A DNA stretch of 23,692 nucleotides from an uncultured Steroidobacter sp. (GCA_946478975.1 CAMLEO010000089.1:1-23692), one strand, 5' to 3'. Counted from the first letter of the stretch, positions 1 through 8,708 are shown. Notes: generated by a model not told the origin, from the sequence alone. A program made the numbers and translations.

Positions 1-6
1 ACGACT

Positions 7-1665
7 TCACGCTGCTTGATGAGACGGCGCATACACTTTGGCCTTGAAGGGTGCGACGCCGATGCGACGGAAGGTGTCGAGGAAACGTTCCTCTTCCTGC
101 CGGTGCTCGACGAAAACGTTGATGATGCGTTCGACAGTCTCGGCGACGTCGTTGTGCGCGACCGATGGGCCGATCACCTGGCCGAGCGACGCGTCCTTGC
201 CGCCGGTCGAGCCGCCGAGCGTGATCTGGTACCACTCCTCGCCGTTCTTATCGACGCCGAGAATGCCGATGTGGCCGACCGAGTGATGGCCGCAGCCATT
301 CATGCAGCCCGACATCTTCAGCTGGATCTCGCCGAGGTCGTACAGGTAGTCCAGGTCGTCGAAGCGTTCGTTGATCTGCTGGGCAAGCGGAATCGAGCGC
401 GCATTCGCGAGCGCGCAGAAATCACCGCCGGGGCAGCAGATCATGTCAGTAAGCGTGCCGATGTTCGGCGTCGCGAGATCGATGGTCTTCAGCGCATGCC
501 ACAGCGCGACCAGATCGCTCTGGCGCACGTCGGCAAACAACAGATTCTGGTCGTGCGTCGAGCGCACCAGGCCGAAGGAATATTGATCGGCGAGGTCGGC
601 AACGCGGTCCAGCTCGGTATCGGTGATGTCGCCCGGCGGACGCTTCGGCGACTTCAGCGACAGGAATACGGCGCGATAACCCGGCACCTTGTGCTTGCGG
701 GTGTTCTGGCGATACCAGTTGCGGAATTCGTTGGTCTGGCCGCCGATCACGTCGATGTCGTGCAGCGACTCGTACGCCGGCGGCGTGAAGAAGCTCTTGA
801 TGCGTTCGAAATCGGCCGGGTTGAAGGTCGGCGCGGTGTCGCGAGCGGCGGCGAATTCTTCTTCCACCAGCTGGCGGAATTTCTCCGGCGTGATCGCCTT
901 CACCAGGATCTTGATGCGCGCCTTGTGGATGTTGTCGCGACGGCCTTCGAGGTTGTACACGCGCAGGATGGCTTCGAGATACGCGAGCAGATCCTGCTTC
1001 GGCAGGAACTCACGAATCACGTGGCCGATCATCGGCGCGCGGCCGAGGCCGCCGCCCACCAGCACTTCGAAACCCACTTCGCCCTGCGCATTGCGCACGA
1101 GGTGCAGGCCAACGTCATGCACGCGCGAAGCGGCACGATCCTGCGGCGAGCCCGTCACCGCGATCTTGAACTTGCGCGGCAGATACGAAAATTCCGGATG
1201 CAAGGTCGCCCACTGGCGAATGTATTCGCACCACGGACGCGGATCTTCCAACTCATCGGCGGCGATGCCGGCGAGCGCGTCGGATGTGACGTTACGAACG
1301 CAGTTGCCGCTGGTCTGAATGCCATGCATCTGCACGGTCGCGAGCAGCGCCAGGATGTCGGGCACCGATTCCAGCTTCGGCCAGTTGTATTGAATGTTCT
1401 GGCGGGTCGAGAAGTGGCCGTAGCCCTTGTCGAACTCGCGCGCGATCCGAGCGAGCATGCGGACCTGCTTGGTCAGCAGCAGGCCGTACGGAATCGAGAT
1501 GCGCAGCATCGGCGCATGCTTCTGGATGTACAGGCCGTTGCGCAGGCGCAGGGAGCGGAAGTCGTCTTCCGAAAGCGTGCCGGCAAGGAAACGCTGAGTC
1601 TGGTCCCGGAACTGGGCCACGCGCTGCTCGACGAGCCGCTGGTCGATGGAATCGTACTGATACAT
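7..1665 (-). CDS. cysI: Sulfite/nitrite reductase hemoprotein (siroheme, 4Fe-4S), CysI-like
   Basis: The 552-residue protein has the two-half ferredoxin-nitrite/sulfite reductase fold. The siroheme/4Fe-4S ligands are visible as C411-x5-C417 and C454-x3-C458 (motif KMSGCMNGCGHH). An Arg/Lys-rich substrate pocket typical of the family is also present (FSTRQNIQYNW near 85-95; SGNCVRNVT near 119-127). Its role is assimilatory six-electron reduction of sulfite to sulfide (or nitrite to ammonia) in the cytosol. The length is close to that of E. coli CysI (570). No flavoprotein subunit (CysJ) is in view. A ferredoxin-NADP reductase lies two genes upstream on the same strand, so a ferredoxin-dependent enzyme is possible. 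The ATG at 1665 gives the normal family N-terminus (MYQYD), but no strong ribosome site precedes it. The stop lies 6 bp from the window edge. Family is secure; sulfite versus nitrite is not settled. Confidence 0.93.
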   Translation of the reverse strand: MYQYDSIDQRLVEQRVAQFRDQTQRFLAGTLSEDDFRSLRLRNGLYIQKHAPMLRISIPYGLLLTKQVRMLARIAREFDKGYGHFSTRQNIQYNWPKLESVPDILALLATVQMHGIQTSGNCVRNVTSDALAGIAADELEDPRPWCEYIRQWATLHPEFSYLPRKFKIAVTGSPQDRAASRVHDVGLHLVRNAQGEVGFEVLVGGGLGRAPMIGHVIREFLPKQDLLAYLEAILRVYNLEGRRDNIHKARIKILVKAITPEKFRQLVEEEFAAARDTAPTFNPADFERIKSFFTPPAYESLHDIDVIGGQTNEFRNWYRQNTRKHKVPGYRAVFLSLKSPKRPPGDITDTELDRVADLADQYSFGLVRSTHDQNLLFADVRQSDLVALWHALKTIDLATPNIGTLTDMICCPGGDFCALANARSIPLAQQINERFDDLDYLYDLGEIQLKMSGCMNGCGHHSVGHIGILGVDKNGEEWYQITLGGSTGGKDASLGQVIGPSVAHNDVAETVERIINVFVEHRQEEERFLDTFRRIGVAPFKAKVYAPSHQAA

Positions 1666-1777
1666 GGCGCAGGACTGTAAGCCTCGCTACGGCAAGGAGA
1701 AATTCGCTTTGGATATGACGTGATAAGCGGCCGCTCGCCGCTCGGTTGGAAATTGGCAACGAATCAATGGGTTGGGA

Positions 1778-2638
1778 TTATTTAGCCAGGCGTCGGACCA
1801 GCCCTTCCTGGGCTGTGGATGCGACCAGCCGGCCGTCCCGGCTGAACACGCTGCCCCGGGCAAAGCCGCGGGACCCCGAGGCCGTCGGGCTATCCAGCAC
1901 GTACAGCAGCCACTCGTCCAGCCGCGCCGGACGATGAAACCACATCGCGTGATCGATGCTCGCCATCTGCAAGTTGTCGCGATCATCGATCATGCGCGCG
2001 TCCATGGTGGCGGCGCTGAGCAGGTAGAAATCCGAAACATACGCCAGCAGGCAGCGATGCAGGATCGCATCGTCGCCGATCGGATCGACCAGCCGGAACC
2101 AGATCTTCATGCGCGGTTCGCGTGGAATCTCCGCGCTGGGATCCGGCAGCTCCGCGGGTCGGAAGTCGAACGGCGTGCGATTGATCCGGAACGGTCGCGG
2201 ACGATCCGGCGCCTTACGCTCCAGTTCTTCGATCGCCGTCAGCATGTTCGGCAGCGATTCAGGATCGGCGACCTGCGGCATGTCGGCCTGGCGATCGATC
2301 GCGGCTTCAGCGACCTGAAACGACGCGGACATATGAAATATCTGCTCGCCATGTTGAATCGCAACCACGCGACGCGAAGAAAAACTCTTGCCGTCGCGGC
2401 TGCGGTCCACTTCATAGATGATGGGATGATCGGGATCGCCGGCGCGCAGGAAATAAGCGTGCAGCGAATGAACGTCGCGGCCTTCGACCGTGCCGTACGC
2501 CGCCATCAACGCCTGGCCGAGCACCTGGCCGCCGAACACGCGCCGATGGCCGGGATCGCGGCTCTGGCCGCGAAACAAATCCAGCTCCAGGCGCTCGAGC
2601 TTGAGCACCTGAAGCAGATCGGCGAGCAAAGGATCCAC
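1778..2638 (-). CDS. tesB: Acyl-CoA thioesterase II (double hot-dog)
   Basis: This 286-residue protein matches TesB over its full length. It has the FGGQVLGQAL segment (35-44), DGKSFSSRRV (82-91), IDHAMWFHRP (228-237) and the C-terminal VASTAQEGL (272-280). It hydrolyses medium- and long-chain acyl-CoA to free fatty acid and CoA in the cytosol. The known E. coli triad Asp204/Thr228/Gln278 aligns by eye to D203, S227 and Q277, so Thr appears replaced by Ser. The start is a GTG at 2636-2638 preceded by an AGGGG ribosome site. That site lies inside the last codons of the upstream reductase gene, whose stop ends one base away, so the two are almost certainly translationally coupled. A 112-bp gap separates it from cysI downstream. 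Confidence 0.94.
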   Translation of the reverse strand: MDPLLADLLQVLKLERLELDLFRGQSRDPGHRRVFGGQVLGQALMAAYGTVEGRDVHSLHAYFLRAGDPDHPIIYEVDRSRDGKSFSSRRVVAIQHGEQIFHMSASFQVAEAAIDRQADMPQVADPESLPNMLTAIEELERKAPDRPRPFRINRTPFDFRPAELPDPSAEIPREPRMKIWFRLVDPIGDDAILHRCLLAYVSDFYLLSAATMDARMIDDRDNLQMASIDHAMWFHRPARLDEWLLYVLDSPTASGSRGFARGSVFSRDGRLVASTAQEGLVRRLAK

Positions 2639-2639
2639 T

Positions 2640-3692
2640 TTAATCCCCTACTCCGAGGCGCTTGTGCATGATCGGGCTGGTGGTCGTGTACTGCAGCGGG
2701 ATCTTTTTCGCCGGGTTGATGTGCGCGGCGACCGCGAACGCCGCCAGCGCGGCTTCGTGAAAGCCCGACAAAATCAGCTTTTTCTTGCCGGGATAAGTGT
2801 TGATGTCGCCGACTGCGAAAATGCCCGGCACATTGGTCTGGAATTTTTCGGTGTCGACCTGGATGGCGCGCTTGTCGATGCCCAGGCCCCACTCCGCGAT
2901 CGGCCCGAGCTTCGGATGCAGACCGAAGAACACCAGCGCTTTGTCGGCGTGCAGATCCTCGACCTGGCCATCCGCCTTCTTCACGCGCACGCCCTGAAAC
3001 TCACCGTTCTCGACCAGCAGCGACTGCGCGATCGCTTCGACGTAGCGCATGCTGCCGTTACTCACGAGATCACGCATCTTGCCAACAGACGCCGGCGCCG
3101 CGCGGAATTCCGGACGACGATGCACCAACGTCACGCTGCGCGCTTTGCCCGTCAGCTCAAGCGTCCAATCCAGCGCCGAGTCGCCGCCGCCGAAGATCAG
3201 CAAACGTTTGTCGGTGAAATCCGCCGCGCTTTTCACTTTGTAATGAATCGCCGTGCCTTCAAACGGCTCTGTGCCTTCGCAGCCCAGGCGGCGCGGCTGA
3301 AACGAACCGAGGCCGCCGGCGATGATCACCGTGCGAGCATGAAAGCGCGTGGCCAGCGACGTGCGCAAAAGAAACGTATGGTCCGGCAGCACCTTGAGCT
3401 CGGTCACTTCTTCGCCCAGATGAAACTGCGCGTTGAAAGGCTTCGCCTGCTGCAGCAGGCGATCGACCAGCTCCTGCGCCCCGCACACGGGCAACGCAGG
3501 AATGTCATAGATGGGTTTTTCCGGGTACAGCTCGCTGCACTGGCCGCCGGGGTGTTTCAGCGAGTCGATGATGTGGGCGCGGATGCCGAGCAGGCCGAGC
3601 TCGAAAATCTGAAACAAGCCGCAGGGACCGGCGCCGATGATGACGGCATCGGCCTGAATCGCGCCGTCGACGCTGTCGAGACTCTCGCTCAC
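2640..3692 (-). CDS. Ferredoxin-NADP+ reductase, thioredoxin-reductase-like (type 2)
   Basis: This FAD/NADP flavoprotein of 350 residues has the FAD-binding motif GAGPCG (about 20-25), the segment [20 protein letters not shown] and the NADP motif GGGDSALD (about 168-175). The FAD-closing segment [12 protein letters not shown] lies near the C-terminus. The CxxC redox pair of true thioredoxin reductase is missing, which points to the ferredoxin/flavodoxin-NADP reductase branch; it would move electrons between NADPH and ferredoxin. I chose the GTG at 3692 over an upstream TTG at 3734 because GGAGAG (3699-3704, minus strand) sits 6 bp ahead of it and a TAGAAT -10-like hexamer lies just upstream. 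It is the first gene of a probable operon with tesB and may supply reduced ferredoxin to the cysI-like enzyme (inference). Confidence 0.9.
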   Translation of the reverse strand: MSESLDSVDGAIQADAVIIGAGPCGLFQIFELGLLGIRAHIIDSLKHPGGQCSELYPEKPIYDIPALPVCGAQELVDRLLQQAKPFNAQFHLGEEVTELKVLPDHTFLLRTSLATRFHARTVIIAGGLGSFQPRRLGCEGTEPFEGTAIHYKVKSAADFTDKRLLIFGGGDSALDWTLELTGKARSVTLVHRRPEFRAAPASVGKMRDLVSNGSMRYVEAIAQSLLVENGEFQGVRVKKADGQVEDLHADKALVFFGLHPKLGPIAEWGLGIDKRAIQVDTEKFQTNVPGIFAVGDINTYPGKKKLILSGFHEAALAAFAVAAHINPAKKIPLQYTTTSPIMHKRLGVGD

Positions 3693-3723
3693 GGTTCGCT
3701 CTCCAACACTCGCAAGGGCTGCG

Positions 3724-3729
3724 ATTCTA
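3724..3729 (-). promoter_or_regulatory. Candidate -10 box for the ferredoxin-NADP reductase operon
   Basis: On the minus strand this reads TAGAAT, one mismatch from TATAAT. It would start a transcript near 3717, leaving a leader of about 25 nt that contains the GGAGAG ribosome site. No good -35 hexamer is seen at 16-18 bp, so an activator-dependent promoter is plausible. The direct-repeat array starting at 3759 would then lie at about -42 and upstream. Confidence 0.4.
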
Positions 3730-3758
3730 CACAACCCCTGATTCTCCGATCGAAAGCG

Positions 3759-3809
3759 ATGTCAGCTGGCTGTCAGCTGCCGGTCAGAATCGAGTCAGGG
3801 CGAGGTCAC
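3759..3809 (+). promoter_or_regulatory. Five direct repeats with exact 11-bp period (Pho-box-like array)
   Basis: GTCAG occurs at 3761, 3772, 3783 and 3794, and GTCAC at 3805, every copy exactly 11 bp from the last. With two bases of upstream context the units read ATGTCAG, CTGTCAG, CGGTCAG, GAGTCAG and AGGTCAC. This matches the architecture of PhoB/OmpR-family sites (CTGTCAT-like 7-mers with 4-bp spacers). The array lies between the divergent reductase operon and the molybdenum hydroxylase operon, so it could serve either. On the plus strand a weak CATTGT (3821-3826) is about 11 bp past the last unit. The repeats are seen directly; the binding protein is inference. Confidence 0.55.
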
Positions 3810-3889
3810 CCGGCCGCGCGCATTGTCGCTGGCGCCACAACCGTGGAAGAATCCTCGAACTCCAAGCCCGTCTCGCCAGGAAAAATCCC

Positions 3890-4378
3890 ATGCGCCTCAA
3901 CGTCAACGGCACAGACCACGTCGTGAAGGATGTCGATGAAGCCACGCCGCTGTTGTGGGTGCTGCGAGATCACCTGGGGCTGGTCGGCACCAAGTACGGC
4001 TGCGGAGTCGCGCAGTGTGGCGCCTGTACGGTTCATTTGAACGGCGCACCGGTGCGTTCCTGCTCCGTCCCGGTAAGCGCGGCCGCCGGGCAGAAAGTAA
4101 CGACCATCGAAGGCCTCGCGACCGACGGCAAGCTCACCGCCGTGCAGGCCGCATGGATCGAACATGACGTCGCTCAATGCGGTTACTGCCAAGCAGGCCA
4201 GATCATGTCGGCCACCGCGCTGCTCAAGAGCAATCCCAAGCCGAGCGATGCGGACATCGACGCCGCGATGAGCGGCAATCTCTGCCGCTGCGGCACTTAC
4301 ACGCGCATTCGCAAAGCCATTCATGCCGCCGCTCAAAACGTCAGCATGCCGAACGGCGAAACGGTCAGCCAGAACTGA
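3890..4378 (+). CDS. iorA: Isoquinoline 1-oxidoreductase-type small subunit (two 2Fe-2S clusters)
   Basis: The 162-residue iron-sulfur subunit belongs to the molybdenum hydroxylase (xanthine oxidase) family. The N-terminal plant-ferredoxin-type cluster is held by C38, C43, C46 and C58 ([17 protein letters not shown]). The C-terminal helical cluster is held by C97, C100, C132 and C134 (CGYCQAGQ and CRCGTY). It passes electrons from the molybdenum centre of the large subunit to an acceptor. An AGGA ribosome site precedes the ATG at a good distance. The large subunit follows after a 21-bp gap, so the two are co-transcribed. The subunit has no signal of its own; in this family it is thought to be carried across the membrane with its Tat-bearing partner. 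The true substrate (N-heterocycle or aldehyde) cannot be read from sequence. Confidence 0.92.
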   Translation: MRLNVNGTDHVVKDVDEATPLLWVLRDHLGLVGTKYGCGVAQCGACTVHLNGAPVRSCSVPVSAAAGQKVTTIEGLATDGKLTAVQAAWIEHDVAQCGYCQAGQIMSATALLKSNPKPSDADIDAAMSGNLCRCGTYTRIRKAIHAAAQNVSMPNGETVSQN

Positions 4379-4399
4379 TCTCACGTAAGGAACAACGTC

Positions 4400-6658
4400 A
4401 TGAGCGCAGTCGAAACATCGATGTCATCCGCCGACGCCTACGTGCAGGACATCCTTCGCGCCGCCGAAGCGCAGTCGAGCCCCAGCAAGCTGAGTCGTCG
4501 CACGTTCTTCAAGCTCACCGGCCTCGCCGGCGGCGGCCTGGTGCTCGCGTTTTATATGGGCGAGCACGGCACCGCTTTGGCGAGTGCCAAGGGCAAAGAA
4601 TTCGCGCCCAACGCCTTCCTGCGCATCACGCCCGATGGTGTGATCACGCTGTATTCCAAGGCGCCGGAAATCGGCCAGGGTATCAAGACCGCGTTTCCGA
4701 TGATCATTGCCGAAGAGCTCGACGCGGACTGGGCCCAGGTGCAAGTCGAACAAGCGCCGATCAATCCGGCTGTGTATGGCCGGCAGAGCGCGGGCGGCTC
4801 ACGTTCCATTCCAACGTCGTGGGATCAATTGCGCCGCGCCGGCGCGACTGGCCGCGCAATGTTAGTAAGCGCAGCGGCAAAACAATGGAACGTTCCGGAA
4901 TCTGAATGCACCACCGACAAGAGCGTGGTGTTTCACAAGTCGAGCAATCGTCAGCTGCGTTACGCGCAGCTCGCGAGCGCCGCAGCCGAGCTGCCGGTGC
5001 CGGATGAAAAGTCACTGACGTTGAAGAAGCGCAGCGAGTACAAGCTGCTCGGCAAGCGCATCACCGGCGTCGACAATCACGCCATCGTCACTGGCAAGCC
5101 GCTGTTCGGCATCGATCAGGTCGTGCCCGGCATGCTGTACGCCGTGTTCGAGAAATGCCCTGCGGTCGGCGGCAAAGTGCGGGAAGCAAATCTCGACGAG
5201 ATCAAGAAACTGCCGGGCGTGAAGCAGGCATTCATCGTCAACGGCACCGGCAAGCCGACCGAAGTCATGCCCGGCGTCGCGATTCTCGCGAACTCAACCT
5301 GGGCCGCGATGAGCGCGCGTCGCAAGTTGAAAGTCACCTGGGACGAGTCGACGGCTTCCAAAGACAGCTGGACCAGCTACGTCGAGCAGGCGAAGAAGCT
5401 GGCGTCGCAGTCCGGTCCGGACGTGATCAGAAACACCGGCGATGTGGACAAAGTGTTCGCGGCCACCAAGCCGGTCGAAGCGTTCTATCAATATCCGTTC
5501 GTCGCGCACGCGCCGCTCGAACCGCAAAACACCACGGCTTCATTCAAAGACGGCGCGGTGGAGATCTGGTCGCCGACTCAGACGCCGGAAGCCGGACTGA
5601 AACTGGTCGCCGACGTGCTCGGCATTCCTGTAGATAAAGTCACATTGCATCAGACCCGCGCCGGCGGCGGCTTCGGCCGTCGTTTGATGAACGACTATAT
5701 GTGCGAGGCTGCCGCGATCTCCAAGCAGGCCGGTGTGCCGGTAAAGCTGCAATGGTCGCGCGAAGATGATATGCATCATGACTTCTTCCGCGTCGGCGGC
5801 TTCCATTCGTTCAAAGGCGGGCTGGACGCGTCGGGCAAGCTGGTCGCGTGGCAGGATCATTTCATCACCTTCACGCAGGATGGCGAGAAGCCCACCAGCG
5901 GCGGCGATCTGAGTCCCGATGAATTCCCAGCACAGGTGCTGCCGAATGCGCGGCTGACGCAGACCAAGCTGAAGTTACAAATTCCCACCGGCCCGTGGCG
6001 CGCGCCGCGCTCGTGCGCCCTCGCTTTCGCAACGCAATCGTTTATTCACGAGTGCGCGGTGAGCGCCAAGCGCGATCACCTGGATTTCCTGCTGGAGATC
6101 ATGGGCGAGCCGCGCTGGCTGCAGCAAGGCAACGAGTTCTCGCTCAACACCGGCCGCGCCGCGAATGTGATCAAGCTCGCTGCTGAAAAAGCCGGCTGGG
6201 GCAAACCGCTGCCGAAAGGCCACGGCCTGGGCCTCGCCTTTTATTTCAGTCACGCCGGTCACTTCGCCGAAGTGGCCGAGGTGAGCGTCGATGACAATCG
6301 CAAGCTGACGCTGCATCGGGTCGTGGTCGCCGGCGACATCGGGCCCATCATCAATATGAGCGGCGCCGAGAACCAGGTGGAAGGCGCAGTGATTGACGGC
6401 TTCAGCACCGCGATGGGCCTGGAGATCGGCTTCGAAAACGGCCGCATCACCCAAAACAATTTCGACGCCTATCCGATCCTGCGCATCGCCAACGCACCGA
6501 AGGTGGAGTCGTATTTCATTCAAAGCGAGTTCACGCCGACCGGCGTGGGCGAACCTGCGCTGCCGCCAGTCGCGCCAGCGATTGCGAACGCGATCTTCGC
6601 CGCGACTGGCTATCGCGTGCGCACGCTGCCGCTGACCAAGGAAGGATTTACGGTTTGA
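4400..6658 (+). CDS. iorB: Isoquinoline 1-oxidoreductase-type large molybdopterin subunit, Tat-exported
   Basis: The 752-residue molybdenum hydroxylase catalytic subunit has a twin-arginine signal (SRRTFFK, residues 32-38) followed by a hydrophobic stretch, LAGGGLVLAFYMG. Family landmarks follow in order: EIGQGIKTAFPMIIAEELD near the front, the hinge segment YQYPFVAHAPLEPQNTTA, the Mo-pterin loop QTRAGGGFGRR, GPWRAPRSCALAFA, and GVGEPALPPVAPAIANAIFAATG with the likely catalytic Glu near the C-terminus. It would hydroxylate an N-heteroaromatic or aldehyde in the periplasm using water as the oxygen source. A ribosome site (TAAGGAA) precedes the ATG. No FAD subunit is present, as expected for Ior-type enzymes, which feed c-type cytochromes. 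No cytochrome or XdhC-type maturation factor is encoded in the window, so partners must lie elsewhere. Confidence 0.92.
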   Translation: MSAVETSMSSADAYVQDILRAAEAQSSPSKLSRRTFFKLTGLAGGGLVLAFYMGEHGTALASAKGKEFAPNAFLRITPDGVITLYSKAPEIGQGIKTAFPMIIAEELDADWAQVQVEQAPINPAVYGRQSAGGSRSIPTSWDQLRRAGATGRAMLVSAAAKQWNVPESECTTDKSVVFHKSSNRQLRYAQLASAAAELPVPDEKSLTLKKRSEYKLLGKRITGVDNHAIVTGKPLFGIDQVVPGMLYAVFEKCPAVGGKVREANLDEIKKLPGVKQAFIVNGTGKPTEVMPGVAILANSTWAAMSARRKLKVTWDESTASKDSWTSYVEQAKKLASQSGPDVIRNTGDVDKVFAATKPVEAFYQYPFVAHAPLEPQNTTASFKDGAVEIWSPTQTPEAGLKLVADVLGIPVDKVTLHQTRAGGGFGRRLMNDYMCEAAAISKQAGVPVKLQWSREDDMHHDFFRVGGFHSFKGGLDASGKLVAWQDHFITFTQDGEKPTSGGDLSPDEFPAQVLPNARLTQTKLKLQIPTGPWRAPRSCALAFATQSFIHECAVSAKRDHLDFLLEIMGEPRWLQQGNEFSLNTGRAANVIKLAAEKAGWGKPLPKGHGLGLAFYFSHAGHFAEVAEVSVDDNRKLTLHRVVVAGDIGPIINMSGAENQVEGAVIDGFSTAMGLEIGFENGRITQNNFDAYPILRIANAPKVESYFIQSEFTPTGVGEPALPPVAPAIANAIFAATGYRVRTLPLTKEGFTV

Positions 6659-6662
6659 GCCG

Positions 6663-6695
6663 GAGCGCGCTCACGTCGCTTCGACGAGCGCGCTC
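6663..6695. terminator. Strong hairpin between convergent genes, possible bidirectional terminator
   Basis: GAGCGCGCTC occurs at 6663-6672 and again at 6686-6695 and pairs as a 10-bp stem. Inside it GTCG (6675-6678) pairs with CGAC (6682-6685), leaving a CTT loop and a 2-nt bulge. It sits just after the iorB stop and covers the stop codon of the convergent gene. No T-run follows on either side, so intrinsic termination is uncertain. Confidence 0.5.
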
Positions 6696-7957
6696 AACTC
6701 AACTGCATACCCTTTGCTGCCGGTGAGAACCGTGCCGCCTCCGCCGCCCAGGCTGGGGTCGCGGTTCGGCTGCGCCGGCTCCAACATGCCGGACTGGCCC
6801 ATGTTGCCAATCTGCCGTTTGCCAGTCACACCGGTTTCGAAATATTCCACGCGCAGGTTGTAAGCGTCGTCGTCGAAGACGATCGGCGTCGCCTGCAGCG
6901 ACAACTGCTCGGAGATTTTCAAGCTCAAGGACTCGCCGCCGTTCACAACCGTCGTCAGATAACGCGGGCTCTCGCCGTCGACGGTCACCTTGATACTGAC
7001 TTTGACAGGGCGATTGACGGCTGCAGGCGCCGCTTCGGCAGCTTGGGGCTGCTCGGGAATCGCCGCACTCAAACCTGCCTGCACGCGCATCTGCTCGATG
7101 CGCTGCTGCTGGCCCGCCAGCTGCTCCGCATGCATTTGCTCCAGCATCGCCAGCTGCCGCTCGGTTAGAAACGCCGCAGCCCGGTCGCGCAGCCGACGAT
7201 TCGCTGCAGGAGTTTCGCGCCAGATCTCTTCATTCGCAGTAATCGTCTGCAGCTGCGAATGACGCTGCAGCTCTTCCCTCGACGGCATATTGAGCAACGA
7301 CTTGAGGAGCGGCGAACGTTGGAAACTCAGCCCGTGCTGCCGCTCCATCGAGCTCATGAGCTGCTCATGCAGCAACTCGACCAGGCGCTCGCGTTGCATG
7401 CTGTTGAGCTTGTCCGCCGCGGCGAGGCGCTCATCGAGCTGGCGCACTTCAATACGCTGGCCGAGACTCTCCTGCAGTGCCTGATAGCGTTCGAGCTTCT
7501 CCTGGCCGAGCACCTCACGCAGCGCCTCGATCCGTTGCGTCACGCGCTCGGCCTCGGCACGCATGCGACTGTTCATATCGGTGCCGGGCGGAGGCGGGCC
7601 GATCCCTGCAAAGAAATTCGCAGACTGTTCGGTCTGCTGATCGGCCAACGGCTCGATGAGCTCATCGAACGTGGCTGGATCCAGCTGCAAAGCATCCGCG
7701 ACTCCATAGTGCGAGTACACAATGGATTGTCGCTGCGACTCGCGAATCTTTGCTCGCTGCTGCGGATCCTCGAAACGCTTGCGCATCTCGCTCGCGGTCG
7801 GCGATCCGGTGGGACCAAATGTTTGAAACACGCCGTCGGCGGTGGCGAACTCGACCGAATTCAATTCCGATTTCGGCGCCGGCGGGCTCTGCGGTTGAGC
7901 GCTGCTGGCCACACTCATCGCTGCAATCAATGCCCATCCGCGAGCGGGGACTGTCAT
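6671..7957 (-). CDS. Exported Gln/Glu-rich helical protein of unknown function
   Basis: I do not recognise a family. The start I favour is the ATG at 7957, giving 428 residues. It is preceded by a GGAGTA ribosome site and opens with a plausible signal peptide (MTVPARGWALIAAMSVASSA, cleavage near SSA-QP). An upstream in-frame start at 8047 would bury that signal. The middle (about 90-320) is charged, helical and Gln/Glu-rich, likely coiled coil, with phrases such as FLTERQLAMLEQMH that recall Spy/CpxP-like LTxxQ helices. The last 110 residues look beta-rich and end with a Gly-rich turn (LGGGGGTVLTG). It is likely periplasmic or surface-exposed. It faces iorB tail to tail and is followed on its promoter side by the TetR gene, 106 bp away. 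Being a real gene is well supported by length and signal; the role is unknown. Confidence 0.75.
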   Translation of the reverse strand: MTVPARGWALIAAMSVASSAQPQSPPAPKSELNSVEFATADGVFQTFGPTGSPTASEMRKRFEDPQQRAKIRESQRQSIVYSHYGVADALQLDPATFDELIEPLADQQTEQSANFFAGIGPPPPGTDMNSRMRAEAERVTQRIEALREVLGQEKLERYQALQESLGQRIEVRQLDERLAAADKLNSMQRERLVELLHEQLMSSMERQHGLSFQRSPLLKSLLNMPSREELQRHSQLQTITANEEIWRETPAANRRLRDRAAAFLTERQLAMLEQMHAEQLAGQQQRIEQMRVQAGLSAAIPEQPQAAEAAPAAVNRPVKVSIKVTVDGESPRYLTTVVNGGESLSLKISEQLSLQATPIVFDDDAYNLRVEYFETGVTGKRQIGNMGQSGMLEPAQPNRDPSLGGGGGTVLTGSKGYAVELSALVEAT

Positions 7958-8063
7958 GACGGAAGTACTCCGATTCCGTGTACGTGAGAACGACTCTATG
8001 CCCATGGAATCTCGGCAGGCAAGCGGCCGGCCGAGCTTCACAACCAACGCTCAATCGCCCGCG

Positions 8064-8708
8064 TCAGTCCTGCGGATCGAGCACCAACGGCAATAACGAA
8101 CCGATTAGCATGCGCACGGCTTCACGTTCGCGGCCGACCATCTTGCGAAGTTGATTGCCGATGATCGCGTCACCCATGGCCGCAACGGCAACAAACAATG
8201 TCGCCGAGGTGATGCGTTGATGAACGCCCACGGCTTTGTTTGCATCGGCGCCGCGTTCGACCAGGTCGATGTGATCTCGCACCACTTCTTCAATCGGCGC
8301 CAGGTGCATGGACTCGCCTGAGAGCACCATCCAGGCCGCGAGCCGCGCTGCCCCGCCCTGGTCGAATGCATCGAACACGATGTCCACGAAATCCTTCACC
8401 TCGCCTTTGCCGGCCCGCAGCCGCATCACCGCCGATTCGATCGTGGCAGTTAATTCACTGACCATCTGGCGCATCAGCTCCGACTGCAGCCCGCCGGCCG
8501 AGCCGAAGTGATGAATCAGGTTGGTGTGACTCATCCCCAGGTCGGCAGCCACGGACTGCAGAGTGATTGCATTCGGCCCTTCCGCCAGCAACAGGCGGCG
8601 CGCCGACGCCAATGCCAACGTGCGGGCCTCCTCCGGCGTGCGACGAATGCGCGGCTTGCTACCTTTAACGTTGGATCTGCGGGTTCTGGGTTTTCCGGTC
8701 TGAGCCAC
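8064..8708 (-). CDS. TetR-family transcriptional regulator
   Basis: The 214-residue protein has an N-terminal helix-turn-helix (about 48-69, ITLQSVAADLGMSHTNLIHHF) and a helical ligand-binding and dimerisation region, as in TetR repressors. A basic tail of some 25 residues precedes the domain (KPRTRRSNVKGSKPRIRR), longer than usual. I chose the GTG at 8708 because a 20-bp inverted repeat begins on the very next base; TTG at 8726 and GTG at 8720 are alternatives that would run through that repeat. The gene is divergent from a PF10118 hydrolase, with 30 bp between starts, so it most likely represses itself and that neighbour. The ligand is unknown. Confidence 0.88.
   Translation of the reverse strand: MAQTGKPRTRRSNVKGSKPRIRRTPEEARTLALASARRLLLAEGPNAITLQSVAADLGMSHTNLIHHFGSAGGLQSELMRQMVSELTATIESAVMRLRAGKGEVKDFVDIVFDAFDQGGAARLAAWMVLSGESMHLAPIEEVVRDHIDLVERGADANKAVGVHQRITSATLFVAVAAMGDAIIGNQLRKMVGREREAVRMLIGSLLPLVLDPQD

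Noticed and set aside
16..1680. A 554-codon open frame on the plus strand opposite the sulfite reductase gene
   Set aside because: It is antisense to a clear family member, has an Arg/Ala-rich low-complexity protein and no ribosome site; such shadows are expected in GC-rich coding DNA. The same applies to 1772-2671 (+), 2664-3926 (+), 14297-15175 (+) and 22466-23554 (-).
2640..3692. Thioredoxin reductase identity for the flavoprotein
   Set aside because: Two Rossmann motifs fit, but the redox CxxC pair is missing, so the ferredoxin-NADP reductase branch fits better.
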